Positions 29,894 to 43,179 of a stretch of 64,000 bases of DNA are shown here, in pieces (position 1 is the first letter of the stretch; each line of letters begins with the position of its first letter). Made by a program: the position numbers and the translations under genes. The notes below the pieces were generated by a model. It was given only the letters and a program-made list of their open reading frames with translations, did no database searches and was not told the DNA's origin. This DNA comes from Ceratotherium simum simum (Eukaryota > Chordata > Mammalia > Perissodactyla > Rhinocerotidae): NCBI RefSeq assembly GCF_000283155.1, contig NW_004454261.1:4460179-4524178 (forward strand), in the 5' to 3' direction.

Positions 29894-32424
29894 GGCCCGG
29901 GGCGGGGACCAGCGGCGGCCGCTGGGCGTCGGGCCTCCGCGCGGGCCCAGGGGCTGCGTGTGCGGGGGTGCCCCCCCAAGGGAAGGGGGCACCCTGAGGA
30001 CCAGGACCCCGTGTGCCCCACGCCATTCCGGGGTGAGATGGCCTCTTAGAACCTCCCGCGGCTGGATCCGCAGAATTGGAGAGTAAAATATCCAGTTCTG
30101 GGTGTTACATCAGAATCTTAGGGGAGGGGGGAAGGGAAGCTCCCGGGGAACCCCTCCCCGCGGATCTGGCCGGCCTTGTGCGGATGGGTCAGGGCGAGAC
30201 AGGGCTCGGGATCCAGGCTAGACCCCCCAGGGTCCTGGCTGGTGTGGGGGGGGGAGCGTGGGGGATGGGCAGGCACAGTGGCCAGCTCCAGGGACCCAGC
30301 ATTTCTCCCCATTTCTCCCTGTCTCCCTGGCGGAGCTTCAGCTCCTCCGTTGGCATCTGCCTTGACTCTGTGTCCTTCCCCACGTCCCTCTGTCCCTCAG
30401 GCTCTTTCAATCTCTGTCACCCTGTGTCTCTGTCCCTCGTCGCACCCCTAATTCACCCTCACAGGGGGAAGCCAAAGGAGGGAGGGGCCTGGGGTCCCAA
30501 GAGTACAAGTCCCCAGCTGTCTCAGATCCTCAATGGGTCCCCAGAGGCCACTTGAGGGTTTAACACCCAGAGCCGGAACCTGCAGCTGTGGCTCAGACCT
30601 TCCTGCTGCCGACATGTGCACACGTGCGTGAGGGATGGAGAAGGAGGCGCCAGGGCCAGGGGAGGCGGGTTGGGGGCCTGCCTCTGTCTTATCTTGGCTG
30701 GGGGGGCCAGGGCAAATTGCTCACCGTGACACCCTCAGTTTCCCCCTCTGTAAAATGGGGAGGTGGCTGCAGCCTTTGTGAGGGCTGGTTTGAGGGAGGA
30801 CAGGAGGGGCAGCCCAGGGCAGGGGGACCATGCTGTTTCATACCAGGTCTGCTGCAGGAGGCCCCGTGTCCTGGGCCGGCAATGCTGGGGCCCCGAGAGG
30901 ACTCAGGCCTGACTGTCCGGGAGACTCCAGAGCCGTCCCCAGGTGTCCCCAGGCGTCCCCAGCCTGTGGGGCTTGGGGAGGGGGTGCAGTGGGCAGTGGG
31001 GCTCCTCTGGAGCTGGGAAGGCTGCACTGAGAAGGGGACACTGGTGCTGGGCCTCTTCGGGATGAATAAGAGTCAGCCACGGGATCAAGGCTGAGGGAGC
31101 CCTGAGAGGGCAGCGCCCACTCAGGGATAGGGGCTTCTGGTGGGGCCAAGGAGTTCAGCAGGCGAGGGGGCTGGACTGGCGGGGTTAGGAGGGGTTTAGA
31201 GCAGGGCAGTCCCCTCGGAGGAGTCACGGGGCTGAGCTGACCACGGGAGAGCAGGGCAGGCTGGGTAAGGCCAGAGTGGGGGCGCAGGGCCCCGGCTTCA
31301 GCTCCACCTTGACATCCCCGTGTGACCTTGGACATGGCTCTCTCTGGCCTCAGGTTCCCGTTTTGTTCACTGGGGGGTGGGCTGGAGAATCTGTGCCCCC
31401 GCACACCGTGGAACTAAGTGTCACCTCCCCCGCCCAGTCTCAGATGTCACCGCTCCCCAGGCCCCTCTCAGCCAAACCTTAGAGCTGGCAGGGACTTGGG
31501 GGTCTAATGGCCGGTCCTGTCCTTGTACACATGGGGAAACTGAGGCTCGGGCCAGGGAGCATGTTGCCTGAGTTCACACATGAGGCTCACCAGGCCCTGG
31601 GCCTTCCTCGCTCACCCATCTGGGTGTGGCTGGGCCTGGAAGGCTGAGGGCACGGGGGGGCTGAGACCCCAAGGCAAGATGGCCTTGTCTTCAAGCCTCT
31701 GGAACATCACATCCCTGACACCTCCCAAATCCTTGACCCTGTAAATCTTTGAGCCACAGCCAAACACAGACATCACAGGCAATTCTAGAACCATAGAGTT
31801 TCGGGAAACCCCACAGCCCCCGGGGACCCCAAGCCCAATCTCAAGGGGCTGAGACAGCCCCCCTCCATTGCACAGTGCCCAGGCCCAGTAGGGGGGCCCT
31901 TCCTAGCTTCCCTGCCTGGTATCTTCTGCGTCCCCTACTGCTGCTGGGTTCTCCAGGGGGAAAGTGGAGTCACGGGGCTCGCTTCTCCCCATCCCCACCC
32001 TGAGACCCTCCCCTCTCCTCCCCCGCCCTCCCAGCACGTGGTCGGGCACACAGTAGGGTCACTCTCTGAGTATCTTTGGGCCTTCTGAGCCTGACCTCGG
32101 GCGTCTCTGCCCCCTCGGTGCCCCGCCCTTCCCCACCGAGCTTCCGCTGTGCCAGGGACTGGAAGTGGAGCCAGGGCGGCCCCCGACTCGGAGCTGGGTT
32201 GGGGGCAGAGGGGAACAGGAAGGCACCAGATCGTCATGCGACCATAGAGATGGGGTGCGGGCTGGATGACCGGGCAGGGAGGGCCCTGACCGGTGAGGAA
32301 GGACTGCCACTGGAGGTGGGGGGGCCGGTGCAGGACGCGCCCTCGCATCCCCACCCGGGGTGGGTCGCCTGACCCCGTTCTGGGCCTCAGTTTCCCGGGC
32401 GGGGAGGGGCGGGCGCGCGGCCCC

Positions 32425-32445
32425 GTCAGCACCGCGGACAGCTCC
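32425..32445 (+). promoter_or_regulatory. RE1 (REST/NRSF) motif
   Basis: GTCAGCACCGCGGACAGCTC plus one C agrees with the 21-base RE1 consensus at 18 positions, including both core halves CAGCACC and GGACAG with normal spacing. REST represses neuronal genes in non-neural cells, and APC2 is mainly neuronal. It would lie about 700 bp into intron 1. Confidence 0.7.
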
Positions 32446-33145
32446 CTGCGGCCTCCGAGCCGCGTCCTCTGCGGGCGCCTCGGCCCCGCGCTCAGGCTCC
32501 GGCCCTGCTCGAGGCGTGACCTTGGGAGCCCCGCTGCACCCCAGCCTCAGTTTCCTCTTAAACAGGGGATGTTATAGCCCCAAGATTCAGATCGATTACA
32601 GAGGCCGGCAAAGCGCTCGGGTCCGGTGGGGTGTTATTACGAACATCAGGGTCAGTGAACCTCGGAGTGGGCCCTACGCTCGGCGCCCAGAAGGGGAAAC
32701 TGAGGCCCGGAGAGGTGAAGGGCGTGGCCTGGCCCTCCCACCCGCCTGTGCCGGCCGGAGCCTCCTCACGGCGCGCCCCCGCCGCAGACCCCACCGCCCC
32801 AGCCGGTCTCCGCGTCCGCACCGTGGGGAGGGGTCCGGGGGTCCCCCTCCGAGGCCGAGGGCTGGGCCCGGCGAGGCCGCGCTTGCGCAGACCGGGGGGA
32901 GGGGGTCGCTGCGGCGCGGGGGAGGGGCTCCCGCCCTGCGCACATCCCGAGGCGGTTTCCCCGGCAATGGTCTCCACGGCGACTGCGCGAGACCCCAGAC
33001 CCGTGGAGCCTCGGTGCGCGCGCCCGTGCGCCCCCCGCCGGGTCCCCGTTCCCGCGGTCCGCACCCCATCGCGGGCGGCGGCTCGCCCGCCCCAGCCGCG
33101 CCCAGGCCGGACCCCGGCCCCGCGGCCGGGACCCCCGCGCCCTAC

Positions 33146-33199
33146 CTGATCCCCGAAGAAGGCCGAGTGCAGCAGGCTCAGCAGCCCCAGGAGCCCCAT
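33146..33199 (-). CDS. APC2: Candidate upstream first coding exon of APC2
   Basis: On the minus strand an ATG in the CpG island opens MGLLGLLSLLHSAFFGDQ and then a consensus donor CAG/GTAGGG, phase 0. The next exon's acceptor leaves TLQELK before the usual APC2 Met, also phase 0. Joining them extends APC2 by 24 residues with a hydrophobic N-terminus. The Kozak context is weak at -3 (T) and good at +4 (G). The exon could equally be a 5' UTR exon that happens to be open. Confidence 0.45.
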
Positions 33200-34307
33200 G
33201 GAGCCGCGGCCGCCTCGGACCAGCTGCGCCCCGCCCCTCGGCCGCCGGGTGGTGGTGGGGGCGGCCGGGGCTCCCTGCGCCTGCGCGGAGGGAGGGGCGG
33301 GGACGGGTCACACTGCGGGGCCGGGCGGGGACTCCTCCGGGAAGGGGGCGAGTGAGGGGGGGTCTGGGGGACCTCGCAGCGGCGGGAGGAGGGGGTCTCG
33401 CGGGACTGAGGACTCGGAGGGGCAGCGCGAGGAGATCCCGAGAAAGGGGGATGGAGAGGGGGACCCGCGTGAGCAGAGGAGGAAGGGGGAGGGGCCGGGG
33501 TCCGACGGGGCTGGGGGTCCCTAGAGAGGTGCGGGAGGGGTCCTTGGCGGCGGAGAGGAGCGGGGCGCGGCTCCCTCTGCAGGGGCTGGGGGACCCCCGA
33601 GGGGGAGCGGGGAGATAGGGTGAAGGGGAGGTGGGAACCCGGGGAGGAGGCGACCCACGGAGAATGGAGATCTGGGAGGGACCAAGGGAGGCGCAGCACT
33701 GCGGCCGTAGTCAGCTGCCCGCTTGACCGCTGTCCCTGCGGAAGCCCGGGCACCTCTTCCGAGCCCGCCCAGGTTCATTAGTCATTCAGCAAACATTTGC
33801 TGCGCGCCTGCTGATTGCCGGGCTCCGAGGTGGCGGTGGGCACGGAGGGGCCCGATGGGGCGCCACCGCACGTAAACAAACGTTCATTCAGTCATTTAAC
33901 AGACGCTCATAATAAGCACCTACTGTGTGCTGGGCCCTGTGCAACGAACAAAACAGTCAAAACCCCCGCCCGTGGGAAACTGACACGGGGGGTGGGGACC
34001 GACAGTCAACACGAGGACAATAGGTTGGCCAGAGGTTAGCGCTGAGGAAGAAACAGCAGGGGAGGTGGGGTGCGTGGGGGGCTGCTAGGAAGGAAACTCG
34101 AATGGGGACCCAAGTGGGAAGAGCATCCCGGCAGAAGGAACAGCCAGCGCCAAGGGAGGGGGCAGGAGGCGGGGGCGGGGAGGGGACGGAGGGGACAGAG
34201 CGGCCGCGCAGGGCCCCGCCGGGCGGGGGGACGCGGGCTTCCCCCCCGGGGGACGTGGGAGCCACGCCGGGCGGCGGGCAGAGCAGGGACGGCGACTCGG
34301 TGCCCAC

Positions 34308-34323
34308 GGCGCCCTCTGGCGGC
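34308..34323 (-). promoter_or_regulatory. CTCF-like motif
   Basis: Reverse complement GCCGCCAGAGGGCGCC, a close match to the CTCF core (CCASYAGRKGGC-type). Confidence 0.55.
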
Positions 34324-35037
34324 CGCGGGGAGAACAGACCGAGGGCGGCGCCGGAGACCCGGGCGAGGAGGGGACGGCGCTGGTCCAGGAGGGACGGTGG
34401 GGGGATGGATGGGGGGATGTTGGGGAGGGATGGTGGTGGAGGGACGGTAGGGGTCGCGGAGGGGGTGTTATTAGGAGCTGTGCTAAGTCCCGGGAAGGCA
34501 GAGGACAAGCAGCGAGAAGAGAAAAGGGTGGAGAGGGCAGGCTGGAGTGAGCAGGTGCCCTGAACCAGTGGGAAGGGCATCCGTGCCGGCGGCACGGCCC
34601 ATGCAAAGGCTGGGAGGTGGGAACAAGCCAGGAGGGTTTGCCGAGCAGCGGGGAGGCGGGCCAGTTGGGGGAGGAGAGGGGGCAGGCAGGGCTTCCTGGG
34701 CCCCTCGAGGACGCTGGGCGTTATTCTGGGGCCTGGGGGAGTCAGGGGACCATGACGGGTGTATTTATTTCAAAGTGACGTCCAGGTGGGAGATGGCTGA
34801 GGCCTTCCAGGGCAGTAGCGGTGGGGGTGGTGGGAAGTGGCCGGATCTAGGACCGACTGGGAGGGGGTGACACAGAGAGGGTGGGGGTGTCCAGACCAGA
34901 GCCCCAGAGGAGCTGCCTCTAACTGAGACGGTGCAGATGGGCCGGGCAGGTTTGGAGACAGTGGACTGAGTCCAGACTTCTGGGGTTAGAGGCTCCTGTC
35001 CCGCCCCCTGGACTCCCCGAAAATGCTCCTGGACTAG

Positions 35038-35053
35038 GGCGCCCCCTGGCGGC
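35038..35053 (-). promoter_or_regulatory. CTCF-like motif
   Basis: Reverse complement GCCGCCAGGGGGCGCC, again a close CTCF match and in the same orientation as the motif 730 bp to the left. Confidence 0.6.
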
Positions 35054-35394
35054 TGGCGCGTCTCAGTCTGAAAAGGACACGGTTTTTCCTTGTATTACTA
35101 AAATATACATTGGCCTCTCATCATACGCAATTGTTATGAAAATCCAAGCTGCAGAAAATTAGAAATGATCACTGGCCACCCCCACCCGGAGCCCACCCAG
35201 GTGACCCCTGCTGGCCAGGCAGCGAGCTTCCCATGAAGGCTCAAAACTTGACACACGCTAGGGGGGAGTGGTGGGGCTGACTGGGGGTGACAGCAACGCT
35301 GCTGTCCCAGGGAGGGTCCTGCTCGTTTTTACAGAACAAGAAACTTTGGGTGAAAGGTCCACTAATTGAAGCAACAGGGGCCAGTGTCCGCTGT

Positions 35395-35520
35395 TGTGCT
35401 AAATCACCATAAACGATATGAAGGGGTGTGGCTGTGTACCAATAAAACTTTATTGACAAAAACAGATGGCGGGCCGTTTAGCTCTAGTTTGCCGACGCTC
35501 GCGAGTGAGCAGCCATTCCC
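35395..35520 (-). mobile_element. hAT-like DNA transposon fragment
   Basis: ACCAATAAAACTTTATTGAC followed by AAAACAGATGGCGGGCC and TAGTTTGCCGACG, a block common in mammalian hAT-derived repeats. A related piece in opposite orientation sits in RPS15 intron 2 (about 38970-39015). Confidence 0.5.
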
Positions 35521-36262
35521 ACTTCCACTAGCCCACCATCCGAGGTGGAGGGGCTCAAACATGGTCTGCACTTGCCTTTTGCTCCTGCAGCTGGACCTCA
35601 TGCTGGAAAGCTCTGCCCATTTCTATGGCTTTTCATGCTCAGGGTCAAAACCTACCTTCCAGTAGTTTTTGGATAAAACCGTGGAAAATATGTTTCTTAT
35701 ACTTCAGCCATTTCATTTTCTTAATTATGTTAATTCCAAAAAACAGGCAGTTGAGACTACAGTGAGCCCTCACCTGCTCTTCGCTGGCCCGGGAGGCGGT
35801 TCACCTGGGGTCGCACAAAGGCTTCTGCTGTTGCGATGGAAGTGACTTTGGCCAGTGTCACCCAGAGACCCTCCAGTGGGCAGCTCTGACAAAAGCTTTT
35901 AAACCAAACGCAAAGCACTGACCTGCCTGTTAATGGTTGAATCTCCCATCTAACGCCCAAACCACACTCCCAGCTTCCCACGACGGACTGGAAGTTTCTA
36001 GCTGGTTGGTTTGAAGCCCAATTGGGTTCAGGGGGCCATCCACAAGAAAATATTACAGTATCTTAGATATTTAATGGGCTGCCGGCCCCGTCCCTAATCT
36101 TTCTGATCACCCGCGTGTTCCCTCTGGGGAGCTGGAGGCCCCTCACGTCGGCCCCACCCTGCCTTCCTTCCCTGGTCTTCTTTTCTTGGCCCCAGACCCA
36201 GAATCAACTGTTTCTGGGGGAGGCACCTGGTTCCCGGGAAGGCCATTAGAAGTCGCAGGTGG

Positions 36263-36504
36263 GGCAGGCCCCGTGGCATAGCGGTTAAGTGCGCGCGCTC
36301 TGCTGCTGGCGGCCGGGGTTCGGATCCCAGGTGCGCACCGATGCACTGCTTGTCAGGCCATGCTGTGGCGGCCTCCCACATAAAGTGGAGGACAATGACC
36401 ACAGATGTTAGTTAGCCCAGGGCCAGTCTTCCTCAGCAAAAAGAGGATTTGCATGGATGTTAGCTCAGGGCTGATCCTCCTCACACACACACCAAAGCAG
36501 CAGC
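36263..36504 (+). mobile_element. ERE SINE, plus orientation
   Basis: Head GGCAGGCCCCGTGGCATAGC, B box GGGGTTCGGATCCC, body with TTAGCTCAGGGCTGATCCTC. CGCAGGTGG is duplicated at 36254-36262 and 36505-36513. Confidence 0.93.
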
Positions 36505-37919
36505 CGCAGGTGGACCACAGGTAATTTGACTTTCGGCTGCCAGACACTCGGCCCCGTTGCTTCGGGGGCTGCTGTTCTTCTCCGGGGTTTTGTGAAGACT
36601 CCGTGTATCTATTGGGGATGGTATAGACGGGCTGCACGTGTCCCGCCCCTCTGCTCTCAACACCGTGGGTCCTTGTGCTGAACTGGACGAAGGCAAGTGT
36701 CTAACCTCGTCATGCAGTCTGTCCTGCTGTTACATCCACTGCCTTCTCAACTACATAAACACAAGGACCCACGCTGTTTAACCATTTACTTGACTCCAAA
36801 TCAAGAAATAACTGTATAAGCAAATGACATTGAAATTCAGAGACTAATTCCAAACAGGAAGGAGCCCAGGGGAGCTGGCAGTCACCACGGAAGGAGGGGG
36901 TGACAGCGAGGCAGGAGGCTCCTCATCGTGTCCCGTCCCCTCTCACCTCACCGTCTGGACTCCGGCTCATCGCCTGGCCATCCCTCACATCCCCAACTGA
37001 GGCGCAGACCCAGGCCTCTGGGGGCCACCTCGAGGGCCGTAGGACATTCAGGAGGCATCAAACCTCCCCATCCGAGGTGACAGGGCTTCAACCTTCCGCT
37101 TGCTCAGCCCAAACCCAGGTGTCACCTTGACTTTCTCCCATATACTATCAGCGAGCTGGGGGCTCCCTTGAGCCTTACTGCCGCCTGGACAGCCCCTGCC
37201 CAGTCTCCTGAGGCACCCGCGTGTCGTCTTGTCTGCTCTCCCAGGGCCCCCTACAGTCCACATTTCCCTCCACGTGAACGGAACAAACCAAGCAAATTTG
37301 CGGGACCAGGGCTGGGAGCCTCCCTCATCACACCCCATGGGGTGGTCTGCAATCCCACCCACAGACACCCGTCAGTCCTGGGGAAGGCCCGCCCCAAGGC
37401 TGGGGACCTGAGTCACTGCGGAAGGCTCCCGGAAGCTCATCAGGGGCACAGCGTCCAGGGAGAGGGACAGACACAAGCAGCACGGTGCAGGTGAAGAGCA
37501 TCCTGAGGGGCCCTGGGCAGGTGTGCGAGGTCGGAGGGAGCTAGGAGGAGGTTCAGATCACGCACAAATTCCCGCTGTTCGTAAGCTTCGACTGGACACC
37601 ACCCACCCCTGACTGGGGACCGTGGGAGGAGGGGCCCCCAGCAGGGGATGGGGGCTGAGGGGCGACGCGGCACTCACAGCAGGAGAGGCTGCCGGGCACC
37701 CAGGACACACCAGGTGCTGCACCTGGGGGCCTGGGACCAAATGCAACAGCTGTTCGTGTTAAGACGGCAAAGAGAGCGGAACAACAGATGGGCTGGGGCA
37801 CAACACCCTGGACACCCCCGGACGCGTCACGGGGCCCGAGTCACTCAGCTCCCAACCCCCCACCCGGACGCCGGACGCCGGGAAGGACGGGGCGGACTCG
37901 GGACTCCGGAGTCTGTGCC

Positions 37920-37925
37920 TTTATT
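37920..37925 (-). terminator. RPS15: RPS15 poly(A) signal
   Basis: AATAAA on the minus strand only 10 bases after the stop codon. A very short 3' UTR is normal for this ribosomal protein gene. Confidence 0.9.
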
Positions 37926-37935
37926 GGCGCGCAGC

Positions 37936-39588
<1,653 letters not shown>

Positions 39589-39591
<3 letters not shown>

Positions 39592-39612
39592 CTTGTCGGT
39601 TTGTCAGAGAGG
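39589..39612 (-). CDS. RPS15: RPS15 exon 1 (5'-TOP leader and start codon)
   Basis: The ATG at 39591-39589 is the last codon of the exon and is followed directly by donor GTGAGT. A leader of about 20 bases starts with the pyrimidine run CCTCTCT near 39612, the 5'-TOP signature that couples translation to mTOR signalling. The exact start base is inferred. Only the ATG is coding. Confidence 0.85.
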
Positions 39613-39720
39613 ACTACCCCCAGTGCGCCTGCGCAGTTATCGCGAGGGCGCCCACGTGCCCCGCCCATCAGCCGTGTACGCGCACGCGCTTCCGCTTTCC
39701 GGCGGAGGACGGGCGCCCTC
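39613..39720 (-). promoter_or_regulatory. RPS15: RPS15 promoter
   Basis: TATA-less and CpG-rich. On the minus strand it shows an ETS-type GCGGAAGC, a GC box, CACGTG, CTCGCGATAAC and the NRF1-like TGCGCAGGCGCA (39624-39635) just upstream of the start site. This is typical of housekeeping ribosomal protein promoters. Confidence 0.7.
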
Positions 39721-40244
39721 TTCTGTCCGGAGGGCAAAGCGCAGGCTGCGAAGACTAAAGGGGCCACTGTCTCTTGGGGGCTCGGACCTCAGGGCTGGGG
39801 CCGGCCGCCTAGTCTTTGGGAGCCCCTTCCTCAACTGGGGGACATAGCACCTCGCTTCCCCTTTCGGAGCCTCATATTCGTGCTCTGTAATCCGCATAAT
39901 GGAACCCACCTAGCAAGATTTACGAAGCACCTACTGTTGGCAGTAGGCGCGGTCAGGGGGTTCGGGTCCCCATATTGCTCTCGAGAGGGAGCTCTCGCGT
40001 CCAGTAGGGGAGGCAGACACATAAGAGACAAGGTCATACAGATATCACAGCCGAGAGGGAAGCCAGGAGGGGTGGGACACTGGCTTCACACAGATGGTCA
40101 GAACAGGCATCCCTGATAAGGACCAGCCAGCCCTTAACGGACAAAACTATATAAAATAACAACTGTTAACAATGGCTAGGGATCAAGGGCTACAGCTGTA
40201 TGGGAGTGCTGTTTCTGTATTCACTGGGACTAAGTTAGTGTCCA

Positions 40245-40830
40245 TCTGAAGGGGATTCTGGTACATTAAGAGGTATGTGCTAGCATATGGCCCAGCAATC
40301 CCCCTTCCGGGTGTACAGCCCAAAGAACTGAGAGCAGGGACTCGAACAGATTTCTACACCCGTGTTCATTACAGCATGATGCACAACAGCCAAAAGGTGG
40401 GAACACCCAAGTGTCCATCAATGGATAAAGAAAATAGTATGTACACACTGGAATATTACTCAGCCATGAAAAGGAGGGAGATTCTGACACCTGCTCCAAC
40501 GTGGATGGACCTGGAGGACATGACAGTCAGTGACATGAGCCCGACGTGGAAGGACGGATACTGTGTGATCCCCTCACAGGAGGCCCCTAGAGGAGTCACA
40601 TCCACAGAGACAGAAAGTGGATGGTGGGCCAGGGGCTGGGGGAGGGGATGGGGAGTCAGTGTTTCATGGGGACAGAGTCTCAGTTTGGGAGGATGAGAAA
40701 GTTCTGGAGACGGATGGTGGGGGTGGTTGCACGACAGTGTGAGTGTGCTTAATACACTGAATTATACATTTAAAAATGGTTAAAAATAATAAATCTTATG
40801 TATATTTTGCCACAATAAAAAACCAAACAG
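40245..40830 (+). mobile_element. L1 3'-end fragment
   Basis: CCAGCAATCCCCCTTCCGGG ... ACAGCCAAAAGGTGGGAACA ... GAATATTACTCAGCCATGAA ... ATTTTGCCACAATAAAAAAC. It is the most complete of the three plus-oriented L1 tails in the window. Non-coding. Confidence 0.85.
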
Positions 40831-41834
40831 ATGTATATGGTAAACTATGGAGCACTAAGAAAATCACTCAAAACATATAGTGAAAACAATTATCAAAGGA
40901 ATACTCATTTCATGAAAAAGAAAGCATTAACAGAGTCACACGAGCACAAAAAAGACATGTGCCACACAGAAAACAAAGCGAAATGGCAGAGGTAAAGCTG
41001 GGCCCGGTGGTCACAACATTAAATGCCAATGGTTTGAGGAGGCCACCAGCCCTGGAAGTGGGAGCAGGCGTGCAAAGGCCCTGAGGTCAGAATGAGCTGG
41101 GTGCTGCTGAACCAGGGAAAAGGCCAGTGCCCCCATCTGACTCCACTGTGCCTCTTTTTCCCTGCGGGGCAGGCAGCAACTGAGCCTCCAGCCCCATCCC
41201 AGCCTTCAGGCCAGCTAACTGGGTGGGGTTTGGCTCAGCCCAGCAGCTTTGTGGGGAGCTGGGGCTGGCCTGGAGGGAACGGGAAGTCTGGAAGGAAGCT
41301 GAGCCCTCCTCGGCCAATTTCACAATCCCGGGGGAGAGCCAATTAAACTGCACCCAAAGGAGGGGCCGTCCCTCCCCGTCACCAACATGTTTGGGGCTGT
41401 TGGAGGTGTCCTTCGGGGTGTGAGGGTGTGGCACTGGCTTGCCCACGTTCTTGGGAGCAAACGGTCAGACTGGCAGGGAGCTCGTAGCGGCTGGAAATGC
41501 CTTCAAGGTTTGCACAGCGCCCAAGGCCGGGAGAAGGCCACTCCCGCTCCTCAGCTCGGAGGGAGCTCGAAAGGCTCGTCGACAGGGGAACGAGGGACCT
41601 CCTCCAGGTGCGAGGGGTGTGTGGCGGGGTGCCGTCTCCAAGGGGCCTTTGGGGTATGGTGGGGAGGGCGCCCCTTTTCTTGACTATCTCTGAGCTGAGC
41701 TGACCTGCCCGACATGGGGCGTGAGCTGGGCTGCGTTGGGGGGGGCCTGTTTTGTCCCTCCCTTGATCCCAAGCTGGGACACTGGAGGCAGCCATATGTT
41801 TTGGATGAATCGGCTCTTTGTGTTATGTTTTAAA

Positions 41835-42295
41835 ACCTCGACTGTGGTCCTTACAACAGAATGACGGCCCCCAAAGACGTCCCCATCCTGGTCCCGGGAC
41901 CTGTGGACGTGTCACCTCACGTGGCAGAGGAACTTTGCAGATGGATTAACTTGAGGCCCCTGAGATGGGGGACGACCCTGGATCCCCGGGGGCCCAGGGT
42001 CATCACAGGGTCCTCGTCAGAGGGAGGAGGAGGGTCAGAGGCTGTGCGCTGGCTGCTGGCTGTGCAGACGGAGGAAGGGGCCCTGAGCCCAGGATGCGGC
42101 GCCTCTAGAAGCTGGAAAAGGCAGGAGACGGTTCTCCCTGGAGCCTCCGGGAGGACCAGCCCTGCCCACACCTGGACTTTAGCCTGGGGAGGCTTGTGTC
42201 GGACTCCTGACCTCCAGAACCGTGAGACGACGTGTGTGTTATTTTAAGCCATCAAGTTTTGGTGATTTGTCACAGCAGCCACAGGAGACCCCTCC
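41835..42295 (+). mobile_element. Solo LTR of the ERVL/MaLR type
   Basis: TGACGGCCCCCAAAGACGTC at the start, the block AACTTTGCAGATGGATTAAC and AGATGGGG..., and a tail with CTCCAGAACCGTGAGACGAC, TTATTTTAAGCCATCAAGTT and CACAGCAGCCACAGGA. These are hallmarks of old mammalian MaLR-like LTRs. No internal retroviral sequence was seen. Confidence 0.65.
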
Positions 42296-43179
42296 ACACT
42301 AGAACAAGGGGGGATTCACCCCTTTTGTCACAGCTGTTTGCCAGGGCCAGCCTCCTCGGGACCCAGGAGCCCCTCCCCACCTCGAGGAGAGGCCAAGGAA
42401 GTCCTGCGTGCAAGCTGGCTGACTCCCCTCCCTTCTCAGGGCTGCAAATAGGGGCTCGCTGAAGGTCAAAGCCCCTTGCCTCTGGGGTGGGGGGGCAGTC
42501 AAGCAAATGGACAGAAACCACGTGGTACAACACCAAAATACTGGGGCTGGAAGGGCCCTGCAGATGGGCTTCACGGGCCAGGCCCACGCGTGACCAGCAC
42601 TCATCCCAACCCACTGCCCCAGCCCTAACTCATCTCCAGGGGCCACCCTCGCCTGCACTCGAGCCTGGCCCTGCCTCTCAGGCTGTGAACATCAGCTGGG
42701 CCCACCCAGTGACCCCAGGTGTCCAGCACAGCCACCTTCAGCTCCAGGAGTGCCGGCTCTGGACTGGCTGTCCTGACGCCTGCACCACCCAGGTCAACAG
42801 CCCAGTTCCTGGAAATGTGAGTGGCCGGCCCAAGGCCACAGTCCAGGCGTCACTCCCACAGGGATGGGGGAGGCCTGTCCAGTCCCCCCTGATCTGTCTA
42901 GATGCCTTTTTCTCAGTACCCAGCAGATGGCCACTGAACTCCGGAACACTGGATCTGCAGCTCACCCCACCCCCAGACCATCCTAAAACCCACACCTGCC
43001 AGAACCCCAAGACCCAGAGACTCGCCAAGACAGAGGCCCGGGCTCCCCACTCCAGCTCACCCATGAAGCAGGCCCCGAGCGGCTGCTGAACCCACCGAGG
43101 AGCCCACGGCCAACAGAGGACCCCCGGGGAGGGCCCTGCCCAGGCAGGAGGGAAGACACGGACACCACGTGGGTTTCTA

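Larger units (their letters stand above)
26835..33145 (-). other. APC2: Intron upstream of the APC2 start exon
   Basis: This 6.3-kb stretch is read as intron 1 if the candidate first exon is right. It holds CAGACA-rich low-complexity sequence with a (GACA)n run near 27238-27262, an L2-like fragment at 28935-29140, a CpG-rich block with CCAAT/X-box motifs at 29500-29950, an old MIR-like piece at about 31500-31590, and the left part of the main CpG island with an RE1 motif. No other coding exon was recognised. Confidence 0.5.
32400..33350 (-). promoter_or_regulatory. APC2: CpG island, probable APC2 promoter
   Basis: Dense CpG and GC boxes, no TATA, and an NRF1-like GCGCAGGCGCA on the minus strand near 33275-33287. 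It covers the candidate first exon (33146-33199). The next gene upstream, RPS15, has its own promoter 6 kb away, so APC2 is the natural client. Confidence 0.6.
33360..37900. other. Intergenic, APC2 to RPS15
   Basis: Upstream flank of APC2. It contains an old interspersed repeat of the ATTCAGCAAACATTTGCTGC ... GCACCTACTGTGTGCTGGGC type (33775-34060), two CTCF-like motifs, a hAT-like fragment (35395-35520), an ERE (36263-36504) and unique sequence. No coding exon was recognised. Confidence 0.5.

Noticed and set aside
29393..30049. Long plus-strand open frame in the 29.5-30 kb CpG-rich block as a new gene
   Set aside because: Composition is Gly/Ala/Arg/Pro-rich as expected from CpG islands, without homology I recognise and without clear splice partners.
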